Of a stretch of DNA of 64,000 nucleotides, positions 29,630 through 38,288 are shown piece by piece. The notes beneath the pieces were generated by a model. That model saw nothing but the letters and a program-made list of their open reading frames with translations, did no database searches and was not told the origin of the DNA. The translations under genes were made by a program, and so were the position numbers. Origin of the DNA: DHVE2 group archaeon. GTDB taxonomy: Archaea; Thermoplasmatota; Thermoplasmata; Thermoplasmatales; Aciduliprofundaceae. Location: assembly GCA_027023265.1 (NCBI GenBank), contig JALVVV010000018.1, positions 1 to 64,000 on the forward strand. The letters are read 5' to 3'. Within the stretch, counting starts at the first letter, position 1. Each line of letters opens with the position of its first letter.

Positions 29630-30379
29630 ATGCCTATGTATATGAAAGACGAAATAAAAGAAAAAATTCGTAGGGCCATGAGAGAAGAGTTTGGAATAGT
29701 ACCCCGGGTGAAGGTGCTTGCGTTCGGTGGTGGTGCAGGGAAAGTCGCAGAATACATTTCCGCTCAAAAAATCTCCGGGGTGAAAATAATTGCCCTCAAC
29801 GTTGACGAGAGGGTAAAAGAACTAAACATCGATAAAAAGATGTGGATTGGGAAAGAGGTCCTGGGCGAGCACAGGGACACTGCAGGAGAGGTCAAAGTTG
29901 GAGAATACATCGCCAACAAGTCCAAATCGTGGATTATCGAAGAAGCAAGGGACTCAGATGCAGTCATACTTGTTGCCTCTCTGGGCGGGGGCATGGGAAC
30001 CGGCGGAGTTATTGAAACTATGCGGGTGTTAAAGGATAAAACCACTACACCAACGATGGCCATATTTATACTGCCTTTCTCGGTGGAAAAAGATAGAAGA
30101 AAGAGAGCTGAGGTTGCCCTGAACACGGTTAGAAAAGAAAATCTTGGAACATACATAGTATTTGATAGCGATACCATGCTGAGTAAGCAGAATTTACCAT
30201 TAAGCGCCGGTTACATGAGTATGTACAAGGAGATATTTGGAGTAGTTGAAAAGATTGCAAATGTCACCAGGGCAGCAATAGAGAGAAAATTTGACGAGTT
30301 ATACCTTAACACCCTTGACATAGATGTGGAAAACAAATACCAGGAAATACTTAGCAGTGAAGAAGCTCTCGCACTTTGA
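29630..30379 (+). CDS. Divergent FtsZ/tubulin-superfamily GTPase, single (N-terminal) domain
   Basis: VLAFGGGAGKVAEYI (T1-like), GGGMGTGG (T4 tubulin signature variant), PFSVEKDRRKRAEVAL (T5 region), LDIDVENKYQEIL (T7-like) then stop. Confidence 0.75.
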   Translation: MPMYMKDEIKEKIRRAMREEFGIVPRVKVLAFGGGAGKVAEYISAQKISGVKIIALNVDERVKELNIDKKMWIGKEVLGEHRDTAGEVKVGEYIANKSKSWIIEEARDSDAVILVASLGGGMGTGGVIETMRVLKDKTTTPTMAIFILPFSVEKDRRKRAEVALNTVRKENLGTYIVFDSDTMLSKQNLPLSAGYMSMYKEIFGVVEKIANVTRAAIERKFDELYLNTLDIDVENKYQEILSSEEALAL

Positions 30380-30390
30380 TATTTAATGAA

Positions 30391-30861
30391 TTATATTTTT
30401 ATATTTTTTTGATTTTGATAGTTCCCAGACCTTTTTTCGTATGTTTTTTCCACAGGGCTTGATAGGTTGATAAAGCATATCTGAACAAATTTATCATTCA
30501 CGGAAAGTTCAACTTCTCCTGTTGCATATGCACCTATGGTAAGAATCCCCTTAAATCCTGAATCTACGAGACCAAATGACGCCATAACTCCTCTTCTTGC
30601 CCATTTGCTTTTGAGCCACAGCTGAGCCACGTGTTGCGTGTCCACATATACTTCCTCCAGGGTGCCTATAAGAAAACGTGTGCCACTACTGATTTTTATT
30701 TTACCATTTCTCAAATGCACATTTTCCTCGGGTATGGATATTTCTCCGATACGTAGGTCATAGCCGTTAGGAGTTAGCAATTCCTCTTCGAAGGGGGCTA
30801 TAGATATATAACCAAGTTCAATGGATTTTTTTATATCCCTGTCGGAAAGCACAGCACCCAT
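30391..30861 (-). CDS. dcd: dCTP deaminase/dUTPase family
   Basis: VLSDRDIKKSIELGYISI..NGYDLRIG..KSKWARRGVMASFGLVDSGFKG; start chosen at MGAVLSDRDI (ORF extends to 30885). Confidence 0.88.
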   Translation of the reverse strand: MGAVLSDRDIKKSIELGYISIAPFEEELLTPNGYDLRIGEISIPEENVHLRNGKIKISSGTRFLIGTLEEVYVDTQHVAQLWLKSKWARRGVMASFGLVDSGFKGILTIGAYATGEVELSVNDKFVQICFINLSSPVEKTYEKRSGNYQNQKNIKI

Positions 30862-31265
30862 GCTGTTTGCACTTTGCTGAATCATACCTTGATAATGCCC
30901 GCTTTAATTTAAAAATTTATCGTTGCTTTAATTTTGTATGTACAAATCGTATGACATCTGGGAACTGGTGTTTTTTATTAATGAATCACACCACAATAAT
31001 TCTGATGTCCTATTCTATCTCATATCAAATGCAAGATGATATTGTTTTGTTTCTGTTAATCTGCATTCTCTCAGAGAACATCAAGCTCATTTAACTTTAT
31101 TTTTATATGTTTGAAAATCAAGAGATATAACATATGGCGCATAAAATAACGACTTACCGGATGAAATAAACCCTTGTAATTCTGAAAAACACTGAAAAAC
31201 GAAGAAATAAGGGATTCAAATGAGCATCATAGATGTGCGATTACTTCTCTCCAAGCATGGTGTAG

Positions 31266-31350
31266 TGCGGGGGGCCGGATTCGAACCGGCGAACCCCTAC
31301 GGGACCAGACCCTGAATCTGGCACCTTTGACCTGGCTCGGTAACCCCCGC
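31266..31350 (-). tRNA. tRNA-Leu (CAG)
   Basis: Reverse complement GCGGGGGTTACCGAGCCAGGTCAAAGGTGCCAGATTCAGGGTCTGG...GCCGGTTCGAATCCGGC; long variable arm; anticodon CAG. Confidence 0.93.
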
Positions 31351-31379
31351 TCTCCATCCGGTATATTACCATTATTTAT

Positions 31380-33083
31380 TTATTTTTTTCCAGTGTTCGG
31401 TGTTGAAAATTTATCATTTCCCTTTTTTTCCTTTTTCAGCATGAATGTAGCAACAAGTATAACAATCAGCGGAATCTGTAAAGTTAAAAGACTAAAACCT
31501 AATGCAGTTAAAAAGATTTTATAAGAAAGAGGAGGAACATGTGCTGGTGGGGGATACATCCACGCGTATGATGCGTAATAAAACAGGTACACCCCCAATA
31601 TGAAAGTAACGGACATAACGGAAAAGAAGTATATTGCTGAAATACGCAGTCTTTTTTCTTGCAATTTCCCTCCATATTTTTCGTGCTTCCTCGCAGTGAT
31701 ATAATAAAAATAGAACAACCCAGTGGCCACTGTGGCGAAAAAATTTAAGATAGTAGCCATGGCTACAAGTTTAAATTTGTCTTTCCTTCCAAAATAACTT
31801 TTTCTATCATAGATTATAAGAACCGCCATGTAATAAATAAAAAACCAGAGAAGTGTCGTAGTAAGTATCCCCGCCACAAACCCAAGGAAATCTCCGTAAT
31901 GGGATAACCATATTCCTGCATGATCATGCACATCTCCCATGAGAGAAGAAAAGCTTAAGTTAGACATGCTAACCTCAATATCTTTATCTGGCAGCTGGTT
32001 ATCCAGTTTCCAACGGTAATAGCGGTATCCCCTGTAAGATATGGCAAGATCCGGACTAATGTTAGGATGCAGCTCATGGTCACTTTTTACCTTAAACCAA
32101 ACCCTTATTTTTCCGGAAGAATTCCAGGCAGGAGAAGTACCTAAAGGATAAAACGCCTTATCATTATAAAGAGGCAATGTCATGTTGAGAACCACTCCAC
32201 GCATATCTCCGTATCCGTAAATTGCAAGAACTACCTCAGTAAAGTATCTTATAAGGGTATGATTACCATGCGATTCGTTTTTAACAAAATCGTACAATTC
32301 CGAGTACTCAGGCATATTCAGTATGTCGTTGTATATGAGAGTAATGTTTACAACTGGATGCGTGTTCACATACTCTTTTAATTTTTCTATGCTCTTTGGA
32401 CATTTTTCCTGAAGAACCTGATATTTTTCCTCAGATATCGGTGCAAGTGTTCTTGCATTTAAGGCTATCAGATGATAAGAGCTGTACCTGTTTAAAGTGT
32501 TTTTGATATTTTCCGGAAGCGTGGCATTGTACTTTTCGTATATTCTATTTATATCCTTTTCAGATGTTACATTGTAAACAGTAATAGTATCCCCACCTTC
32601 AAAATGTATTGTTTCTTCTGATGAGGCACTTCCTCCCGCTCCCGTGGACATTAAATACATTGGAATGTAAACTCCGCCATAAAAGAAAAATGGCACAATG
32701 GTAAGCAAGCCCGAACCAAACAGATAATTGTTTTCAAACTTGTAGTACCCTGCATTCACCTCGTCGCTGTAACGGTTTACCTGAGTCATGTTCTCCCACC
32801 ATGCAAATTTCCAATCAACAGTACGGACGATGCTAATGTTTGAAGGCTCAGTTTTAACCGGAATAAGTATTGTAATATTGCTCCCTGGATCCAGAGACAC
32901 AACGCTCAAAAAAAGGTGAATGCGCTCATAGTTTTTATGAACATCAATCATTGCAATCTGCCTGTTTTCATGCGTAACACCCAGCAGTTTCTTGGTGATT
33001 AGAGGAGTACCATCCCCGCTTGATAAGGGTATCATCATTACCACAACAACCATGGCGGCAAGAAACAGTGCCCCAAGCTTCAT
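31380..33083 (-). CDS. Exported multi-TM protein, large extracytoplasmic N-terminal region, unknown function
   Basis: Signal peptide, ~380-aa extracytoplasmic region with N-glycosylation-like sequons, then ~4-5 TM helices. Confidence 0.6.
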   Translation of the reverse strand: MKLGALFLAAMVVVVMMIPLSSGDGTPLITKKLLGVTHENRQIAMIDVHKNYERIHLFLSVVSLDPGSNITILIPVKTEPSNISIVRTVDWKFAWWENMTQVNRYSDEVNAGYYKFENNYLFGSGLLTIVPFFFYGGVYIPMYLMSTGAGGSASSEETIHFEGGDTITVYNVTSEKDINRIYEKYNATLPENIKNTLNRYSSYHLIALNARTLAPISEEKYQVLQEKCPKSIEKLKEYVNTHPVVNITLIYNDILNMPEYSELYDFVKNESHGNHTLIRYFTEVVLAIYGYGDMRGVVLNMTLPLYNDKAFYPLGTSPAWNSSGKIRVWFKVKSDHELHPNISPDLAISYRGYRYYRWKLDNQLPDKDIEVSMSNLSFSSLMGDVHDHAGIWLSHYGDFLGFVAGILTTTLLWFFIYYMAVLIIYDRKSYFGRKDKFKLVAMATILNFFATVATGLFYFYYITARKHEKYGGKLQEKRLRISAIYFFSVMSVTFILGVYLFYYASYAWMYPPPAHVPPLSYKIFLTALGFSLLTLQIPLIVILVATFMLKKEKKGNDKFSTPNTGKK

Positions 33084-33190
33084 AAAGCAGTATATATTTT
33101 TCTATTACTTAAAATTAATTATCCTTTTTGGTATGGTTTCAAACATTTACCAAGATTAAGTTTTAATACTGCATCTTTTTTCCATAAACC

Positions 33191-33526
33191 ATGATGAATC
33201 CAAGAGAGATGCGCCGGCTCATGAGACAGCTCAAGGCCCAGGAGATAGATGCGTACCAGGTAATAATAAAAGCAAGGGACGGTGATTATGTTATAGATAA
33301 CCCCCAGGTAATGGCCATGGAAATTCAGGGGCAAAAAATGCTTCAGGTAGTTGGAGAAATGAAAAAAATGGATGTCGAGGAAAAAGAGGAGGATGCTTTC
33401 AACGAGGAAGATATACATCTGGTTATGCAGCAAACAGGATGCACGGAAGAGGAGGCAATAAATGCACTTAAAGAGGCAAACGGCGAACCTGCGGAGGCGA
33501 TAATATCAATAATGAGCAGGAAATAA
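33191..33526 (+). CDS. nac: Nascent polypeptide-associated complex protein (archaeal NAC with UBA domain)
   Basis: MMNPREMRRLMRQLK...; C-terminal UBA: EEDIHLVMQQTGCTEEEAINALKEANGEPAEAIISIM. Confidence 0.93.
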   Translation: MMNPREMRRLMRQLKAQEIDAYQVIIKARDGDYVIDNPQVMAMEIQGQKMLQVVGEMKKMDVEEKEEDAFNEEDIHLVMQQTGCTEEEAINALKEANGEPAEAIISIMSRK

Positions 33527-33537
33527 TAAAAAGCGTA

Positions 33538-34839
33538 TTGAATGACATCAAGCCTTCTCCTGATGAGGAAAAAAGGATAATTGGCATCTCTGAAAAGCTG
33601 CTTGAAAAAGCAAGAGATGAAATAGAAAAAAGAGGTGTGGATGCAAGCCCGATATTGGTTGGCTCTGTAGCAAAAGGCACGTTCTTGAAAGACCCGGATA
33701 TAGACATATTTATCCGCTTCTCACCCAGCTATTCAAAAAAAGATATGGAGAATATAGGTCTTGAAATCGCAAGGGAAATAATACCGAATGGGTACGAAAG
33801 CTATGCGGAACACCCGTATTTGAGAGGAAAGATAGATGGCTTTAAGGTAGATATCGTACCATGCTATCATGTGGAGAATGCGGCCAATAAATTGAGCTCG
33901 GTAGATAGAACACCATTCCACACAGAATACGTAAGGGCACATCTTGATGATGAGCAGAGAGATGAAGTTCGACTTCTCAAGTCGTTTATGAAAGGCATCG
34001 GTGCGTACGGGGCAGAGGCAAGGATAAGGGGGTTTTCCGGATACCTTTGTGAATTGCTTATAATAGAATACGGTTCTTTTTTAAATGTGCTTAAAAATGC
34101 TGCTAAGTGGAAAAGACGAGTTTACATAGACTTGGGAAATGGTGGTAAAAAATTCAATGACCCACTCGTGTTCATAGACCCGGTTGATTCTTCACGAAAC
34201 GTGGCATCGGCGGTATCTGAAGAAACTAAAGCGCTCTTCACACTGGCTGCAAAGAGCTTTATTAAAGAGCCAAGAAGGGAGTTTTTCTTTCCTAAAGAAA
34301 TAGAATCGCTACCAGTTGATGAACTGAAAAAAATAATTGAAAGTAGAGGAACAAGCATATTTGTTATTAGATTTAACAAACCTGATTTGATAGATGATGT
34401 ACTGTATCCTCAAATATCCAGAACACAAAAAGCTTTCAGAGACATATTGAGGGACTTTAATCCGGTAAATCTGTTCTATTATGTAGATAAAGAGGTGGTG
34501 TTTGTAGTTGAGCTGGAAAGGAATACACTGCCTATCATAGAAAAACATGAAGGACCACCCGTTTGGCACGAAAACGCGGATAAATTTATGGAAAGGTGGA
34601 AAAACAACGCATTCAGGGGACCGTACATAGATGGTTACAGATTGATTGTAGAGAGGAAAAGGAAGCTCAGGGGAGTGGAAGAGGTACTGAATAAAGGGCT
34701 TAAAAATTACAAGCTTGGCAAGTACTTTGAACAGCAAAAAGAACTGATAAAATTGGAGAAAATGGAAGAAGTAGTTGAGGAATTAAACAGAAGGGAACTG
34801 AGCTATTTCTTTGTTTTTAAGTTCCCGTGGGAACGCTGA
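33538..34839 (+). CDS. cca: CCA tRNA nucleotidyltransferase (archaeal class I)
   Basis: LVGSVAKGTFLKDPDIDIFIRF nucleotidyltransferase motif; TTG start. Confidence 0.92.
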   Translation: MNDIKPSPDEEKRIIGISEKLLEKARDEIEKRGVDASPILVGSVAKGTFLKDPDIDIFIRFSPSYSKKDMENIGLEIAREIIPNGYESYAEHPYLRGKIDGFKVDIVPCYHVENAANKLSSVDRTPFHTEYVRAHLDDEQRDEVRLLKSFMKGIGAYGAEARIRGFSGYLCELLIIEYGSFLNVLKNAAKWKRRVYIDLGNGGKKFNDPLVFIDPVDSSRNVASAVSEETKALFTLAAKSFIKEPRREFFFPKEIESLPVDELKKIIESRGTSIFVIRFNKPDLIDDVLYPQISRTQKAFRDILRDFNPVNLFYYVDKEVVFVVELERNTLPIIEKHEGPPVWHENADKFMERWKNNAFRGPYIDGYRLIVERKRKLRGVEEVLNKGLKNYKLGKYFEQQKELIKLEKMEEVVEELNRRELSYFFVFKFPWER

Positions 34840-35509
34840 TACTCATAGTATTCCTGTGCCCGTTCACATCAGTTGCAGTTATTGTTATCTCCGAACCAAT
34901 ATTCAATGCATTAACAACGTAATAATTTCCATCAGCGGTTGCTTCTTTACCATTGATATACACGGTACTCACGCCAACGTTATCCGTGACCAACGCACGT
35001 ATCTTGGTTATATTATTCCAGTTAAGAGACTCTTTATTCTTGGCTATCTCCTTTGCAAGCTCCTTGTTGTAGTTCGCTGCATAATCGTATATGAGTACCC
35101 ATGTGGCATTTGCAGAAGCTCCAGTGTATACTTCCACCATCCTTATCTGTGGCGGAGAAACATCATTGAAAGGAGGATTCAACCCAACTGACCAGAACGC
35201 AATCCACAGTATAATAAATGCAAGTATGGCAAACGTCCAGGTTTTCTTATCTTTAAATTCGGCATTGATTGCCTTTAATGCAGGTTTTAAGGCAAATATA
35301 GTTGCTATACCAACTAAATAGGCAAGGTAAGTATCCACGTTAACCTGAAGATATGCAGAAAATATGCCAAGCACAGCAGCAATCACAAATACCAGAATTA
35401 TGCCCTTGCCCTTTTTTAACTCAGACACTAAAAACTCTCGCTCATCAAATTCTGGCTCTTTAAATAACTCTGTTTCCTCCTCAATCTTTTTTCTCTTAGC
35501 CATATTCAC
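34817..35509 (-). CDS. Membrane protein of unknown function
   Basis: 4 predicted TM segments then extracytoplasmic beta-rich region; ORF abuts tpiA. Confidence 0.55.
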   Translation of the reverse strand: MNMAKRKKIEEETELFKEPEFDEREFLVSELKKGKGIILVFVIAAVLGIFSAYLQVNVDTYLAYLVGIATIFALKPALKAINAEFKDKKTWTFAILAFIILWIAFWSVGLNPPFNDVSPPQIRMVEVYTGASANATWVLIYDYAANYNKELAKEIAKNKESLNWNNITKIRALVTDNVGVSTVYINGKEATADGNYYVVNALNIGSEITITATDVNGHRNTMSISVPTGT

Positions 35510-36177
35510 ATCAACCCCTTTACAAGGTCAATAATCGCCTTCCTGGGGTCTTTGGCTTTGGTAATTCCCGAAGCAACAAGTACTCCCTTAGCCCCAAGCT
35601 CAATTGCTTTTCTCACATCGTCTCCAGTTTTTACCCCTGCACCAACTAAAACAGGGACTGGATTGACATCATTTACAATTTTTATGGTTTCCGTAACCGC
35701 CTCAGGCCTGGCTCTCGATACTGAAACATCTCCTCCAATTAATTCAGGAGGTTCCATTGCAATGAAATCTGGAGAAAGTGCAGCTATAGATGCTGAAACT
35801 TTTGCGTTGTTCGTGCAAACAATGGTATCCACACCTACAATTTTTGCCCGGTGCACAAGGTACTCAATATCCGCTATAGTTATCCTTCTCTCCGAATGAT
35901 TGATAAGTATGCCATCTACCCCATGCTCTTTTGCAAGTTCTACGTTTATTCTTCCAGTTTTAGCACCAAACTCCACAGCATCGACATGCTGCAAGAACAC
36001 GGGTATCTCTACAGAATTCTTAATCATTTTGAAATCAAGGGGGTTTACAGCAACAGCGATGGATGCACCGGTCTCTTTAGAAACGGTATCAATTATCTTC
36101 GCAAGATTCAAGCCATTTTTACCGCTTGCCTGTTCGTATAATTTGAAATTCACAACTATCACGGGAGTTTTCAGCAT
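35506..36177 (-). CDS. tpiA: Triosephosphate isomerase (archaeal)
   Basis: VIVVNFKLYEQASG, LINHSERRITI, EPPELIG, VLVGAGVKTGDDVRKA. Confidence 0.93.
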   Translation of the reverse strand: MLKTPVIVVNFKLYEQASGKNGLNLAKIIDTVSKETGASIAVAVNPLDFKMIKNSVEIPVFLQHVDAVEFGAKTGRINVELAKEHGVDGILINHSERRITIADIEYLVHRAKIVGVDTIVCTNNAKVSASIAALSPDFIAMEPPELIGGDVSVSRARPEAVTETIKIVNDVNPVPVLVGAGVKTGDDVRKAIELGAKGVLVASGITKAKDPRKAIIDLVKGLM

Positions 36178-36232
36178 AAATGGAGATTGGAGTGCATTAA
36201 ATAAACTTTTTTGTGAAAAAGCATATATCCAG

Positions 36233-36868
36233 ATGAGCAATACCTCAATTATGAATCTTGATAGGATCGGGATGGAAATTGAAGCTGAGCTTGATGAGAA
36301 AGATTCTGTGCGAGAGATAGCGATAAAATCATCCCGGGAAATAATCAGAATGGCATCCAGGATAATAACAGGATTACACAAACGCAGGGACGTGAAAGAG
36401 GAGTTGCGGCGCATGAAGGAAGAGGTATGGCACCTGAAAAGCTTACTTTTGAAAGAGTATCCAGACCTGTTTTACGCGGGATTTGTGCAGAATGCCCTGC
36501 AGGAGTATGTGGAAGCAATGCTATTTTACATGATAATTAGCGAGAAGGACATTCCATCTCATAAAGAGCTTTATGTGAATCCCGGTGCATATCTTTTAGG
36601 CGCGGGGGACCTGGTTGGAGAGCTTAGAAGGGAGGTACTGGAGTTCCTGCGCAAGGGAGATTTTCATAAGGCAGAAGAGTACCTTGAATTAATGGAGAGC
36701 ATATACGAGATGCTGTTAAGGTTCAACTATCCATCCGGGTTAGTACCAATAAAACAGAAACAGGATTTGGCCAGAGCGCTCGTGGAAAAAACTCGTGGAG
36801 AAATAACCATTGCCACAATGAACAAAATGCTGCAAGACAAACTGGAGAGTTTCGAGAAGAAAATGTAA
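36233..36868 (+). CDS. Translin family protein
   Basis: SSREIIRMASRIITGLHK..; QEYVEAMLFYMIISEKDIPS; GAGDLVGELRREVLEFLRKGDFHKAEEYLELME. Confidence 0.83.
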   Translation: MSNTSIMNLDRIGMEIEAELDEKDSVREIAIKSSREIIRMASRIITGLHKRRDVKEELRRMKEEVWHLKSLLLKEYPDLFYAGFVQNALQEYVEAMLFYMIISEKDIPSHKELYVNPGAYLLGAGDLVGELRREVLEFLRKGDFHKAEEYLELMESIYEMLLRFNYPSGLVPIKQKQDLARALVEKTRGEITIATMNKMLQDKLESFEKKM

Positions 36869-36893
36869 AATACACGTTTTAATATGGCTTGTC

Positions 36894-37688
36894 GTGGAAA
36901 TAACCAAAGTGCTGGTCGTTGGAGATAACCCAGAGAAACTCGCCGTAGAATATATGGATTATCCATTAATAGTGATATATCCAAAAAATAGGGCTCCAAC
37001 GAAAAACATTCTGACTCAAAAAAACGTCACTGTGCTGTACTCAGAATATACAACGTATCCAGATATAGAAAGTTTGAAAATAGTGAGGGACATGCTCTTT
37101 TACCTTCTTAACACATCGTATCTTAACTCGAATGACGTGGTTCTTTTGCTATTTGAAAAAAACGGTGAAAAATACCAGATAACCCTTGATTTGAGGGAGA
37201 TGCAGTATCCTCTTTTAGTTAGTAGGCTCGGAGACCTCCTTGATGGAGAAATAATAGAAAATATACTGCGTTTGTCGATGGAAGTCATAAGAAAAGGAAG
37301 GGAGGGCATGCCCACAGGGGCGCTTTTCATAGTGGGCGATGAACAAAATGTGAAAAAATACATCATTCAAAAAATAGCCAACCCAATAAAATCGCTAAGT
37401 AGAAGAGAGAGGCTGGTTACAGACCCAGAAAATATGGACACTTTAAGGGAATACGCAATAATGGACGGGGCAATGGTTATTGATAGCATGGGTTACGTGG
37501 TTACATGCGGCGCGTACGTTAAAAGCCTGTTTGTTGATGAGGCAAATGGAGAAGGATTCGGCGGCAGACATTTAGCAGGTCTATCCATAACAAAGCTTAC
37601 CCGCGCGATAAGCTTCGTGGTCTCAAGCGAGGGAACTATAAGAGTATACAGGGACGGAAAGATAGTTTATCAGCTGGATTCTTTTTAA
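36894..37688 (+). CDS. dacZ: Diadenylate cyclase (DisA_N/DAC domain)
   Basis: DGAMVIDSMGYVVTCGAYV (DGA) and GGRHLAGLSITKLTRAISFVVSSEGTIRVYRDG (RHxA) motifs; GTG start. Confidence 0.87.
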   Translation: MEITKVLVVGDNPEKLAVEYMDYPLIVIYPKNRAPTKNILTQKNVTVLYSEYTTYPDIESLKIVRDMLFYLLNTSYLNSNDVVLLLFEKNGEKYQITLDLREMQYPLLVSRLGDLLDGEIIENILRLSMEVIRKGREGMPTGALFIVGDEQNVKKYIIQKIANPIKSLSRRERLVTDPENMDTLREYAIMDGAMVIDSMGYVVTCGAYVKSLFVDEANGEGFGGRHLAGLSITKLTRAISFVVSSEGTIRVYRDGKIVYQLDSF

Positions 37689-37710
37689 ATCATCTCAATG
37701 TTTATATTCA

Positions 37711-37726
37711 CACAACCATGGTTGTG
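37711..37726. repeat. Perfect 16-bp palindrome upstream of the hdr cluster
   Basis: CACAACCATGGTTGTG, embedded in TTCACACAACCATGGTTGTGAATAAC. Confidence 0.75.
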
Positions 37727-37877
37727 AATAACCATTAATTTCCCCCATGTGTGCGATACTCGCAAATTCCAAACTGCATTTTTATCAAAATCGTAATGTC
37801 GATAGATTTTTTAAATGAACCGCCAAAATCTTAAATATGGATAGGAACATCACCCGCCAACCTCGGAGGTTTGTGGT

Positions 37878-38279
37878 ATGAAATACACAATCAAAAAGGA
37901 TCCGCATGAGGACGAAAGGGTCCAGAAAATTATAGAGATCAGCGGGCAGAACATTTTTTCGTGTTACCAGTGCGGTCGCTGTTCTTCTGGCTGTCCAATG
38001 GCAGAGTTCATGGATGTGCTACCAAACCAGGTTTTCATGTTTCTCCAAGAAGGAGACGTGGACACTTTGCTAAACGCAAAAACGCCATGGATTTGCGCCG
38101 CATGCTTTACCTGCACAGTGCGCTGCCCGGTAGGGTTAGATCTTGCAGCCGTAATGGAAGCAATACGCGAGCTTCAGCTCAGAAAGAATTACGATTACGT
38201 TGACCCGTACAAGGTTGATGAGAGGGAAGAGCTGCCACCAATAGCCATGGTGAGCAACTTCCGCAAATTTACGCCGTGA
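37878..38279 (+). CDS. hdrC: Heterodisulfide reductase subunit C-like iron-sulfur protein
   Basis: CYQCGRCSSGCP and CAACFTCTVRCPVGLDL 4Fe-4S motifs; GGAGG RBS. Confidence 0.9.
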   Translation: MKYTIKKDPHEDERVQKIIEISGQNIFSCYQCGRCSSGCPMAEFMDVLPNQVFMFLQEGDVDTLLNAKTPWICAACFTCTVRCPVGLDLAAVMEAIRELQLRKNYDYVDPYKVDEREELPPIAMVSNFRKFTP

Positions 38280-38288
38280 GGTGGAATC

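Noticed and set aside
31180-31205. Short direct repeat CTGAAAAACACTGAAAAACG between dcd and tRNA-Leu
   Set aside because: Only two ~10-bp units in AT-rich DNA; no support for functional repeat.
35851-36232. N-terminal extension of the translin ORF (from 35900) and of the TPI ORF (to 36414)
   Set aside because: The two extensions overlap antisense; homologous parts begin at 36233 (translin) and 36177 (TPI), leaving a normal divergent promoter region.
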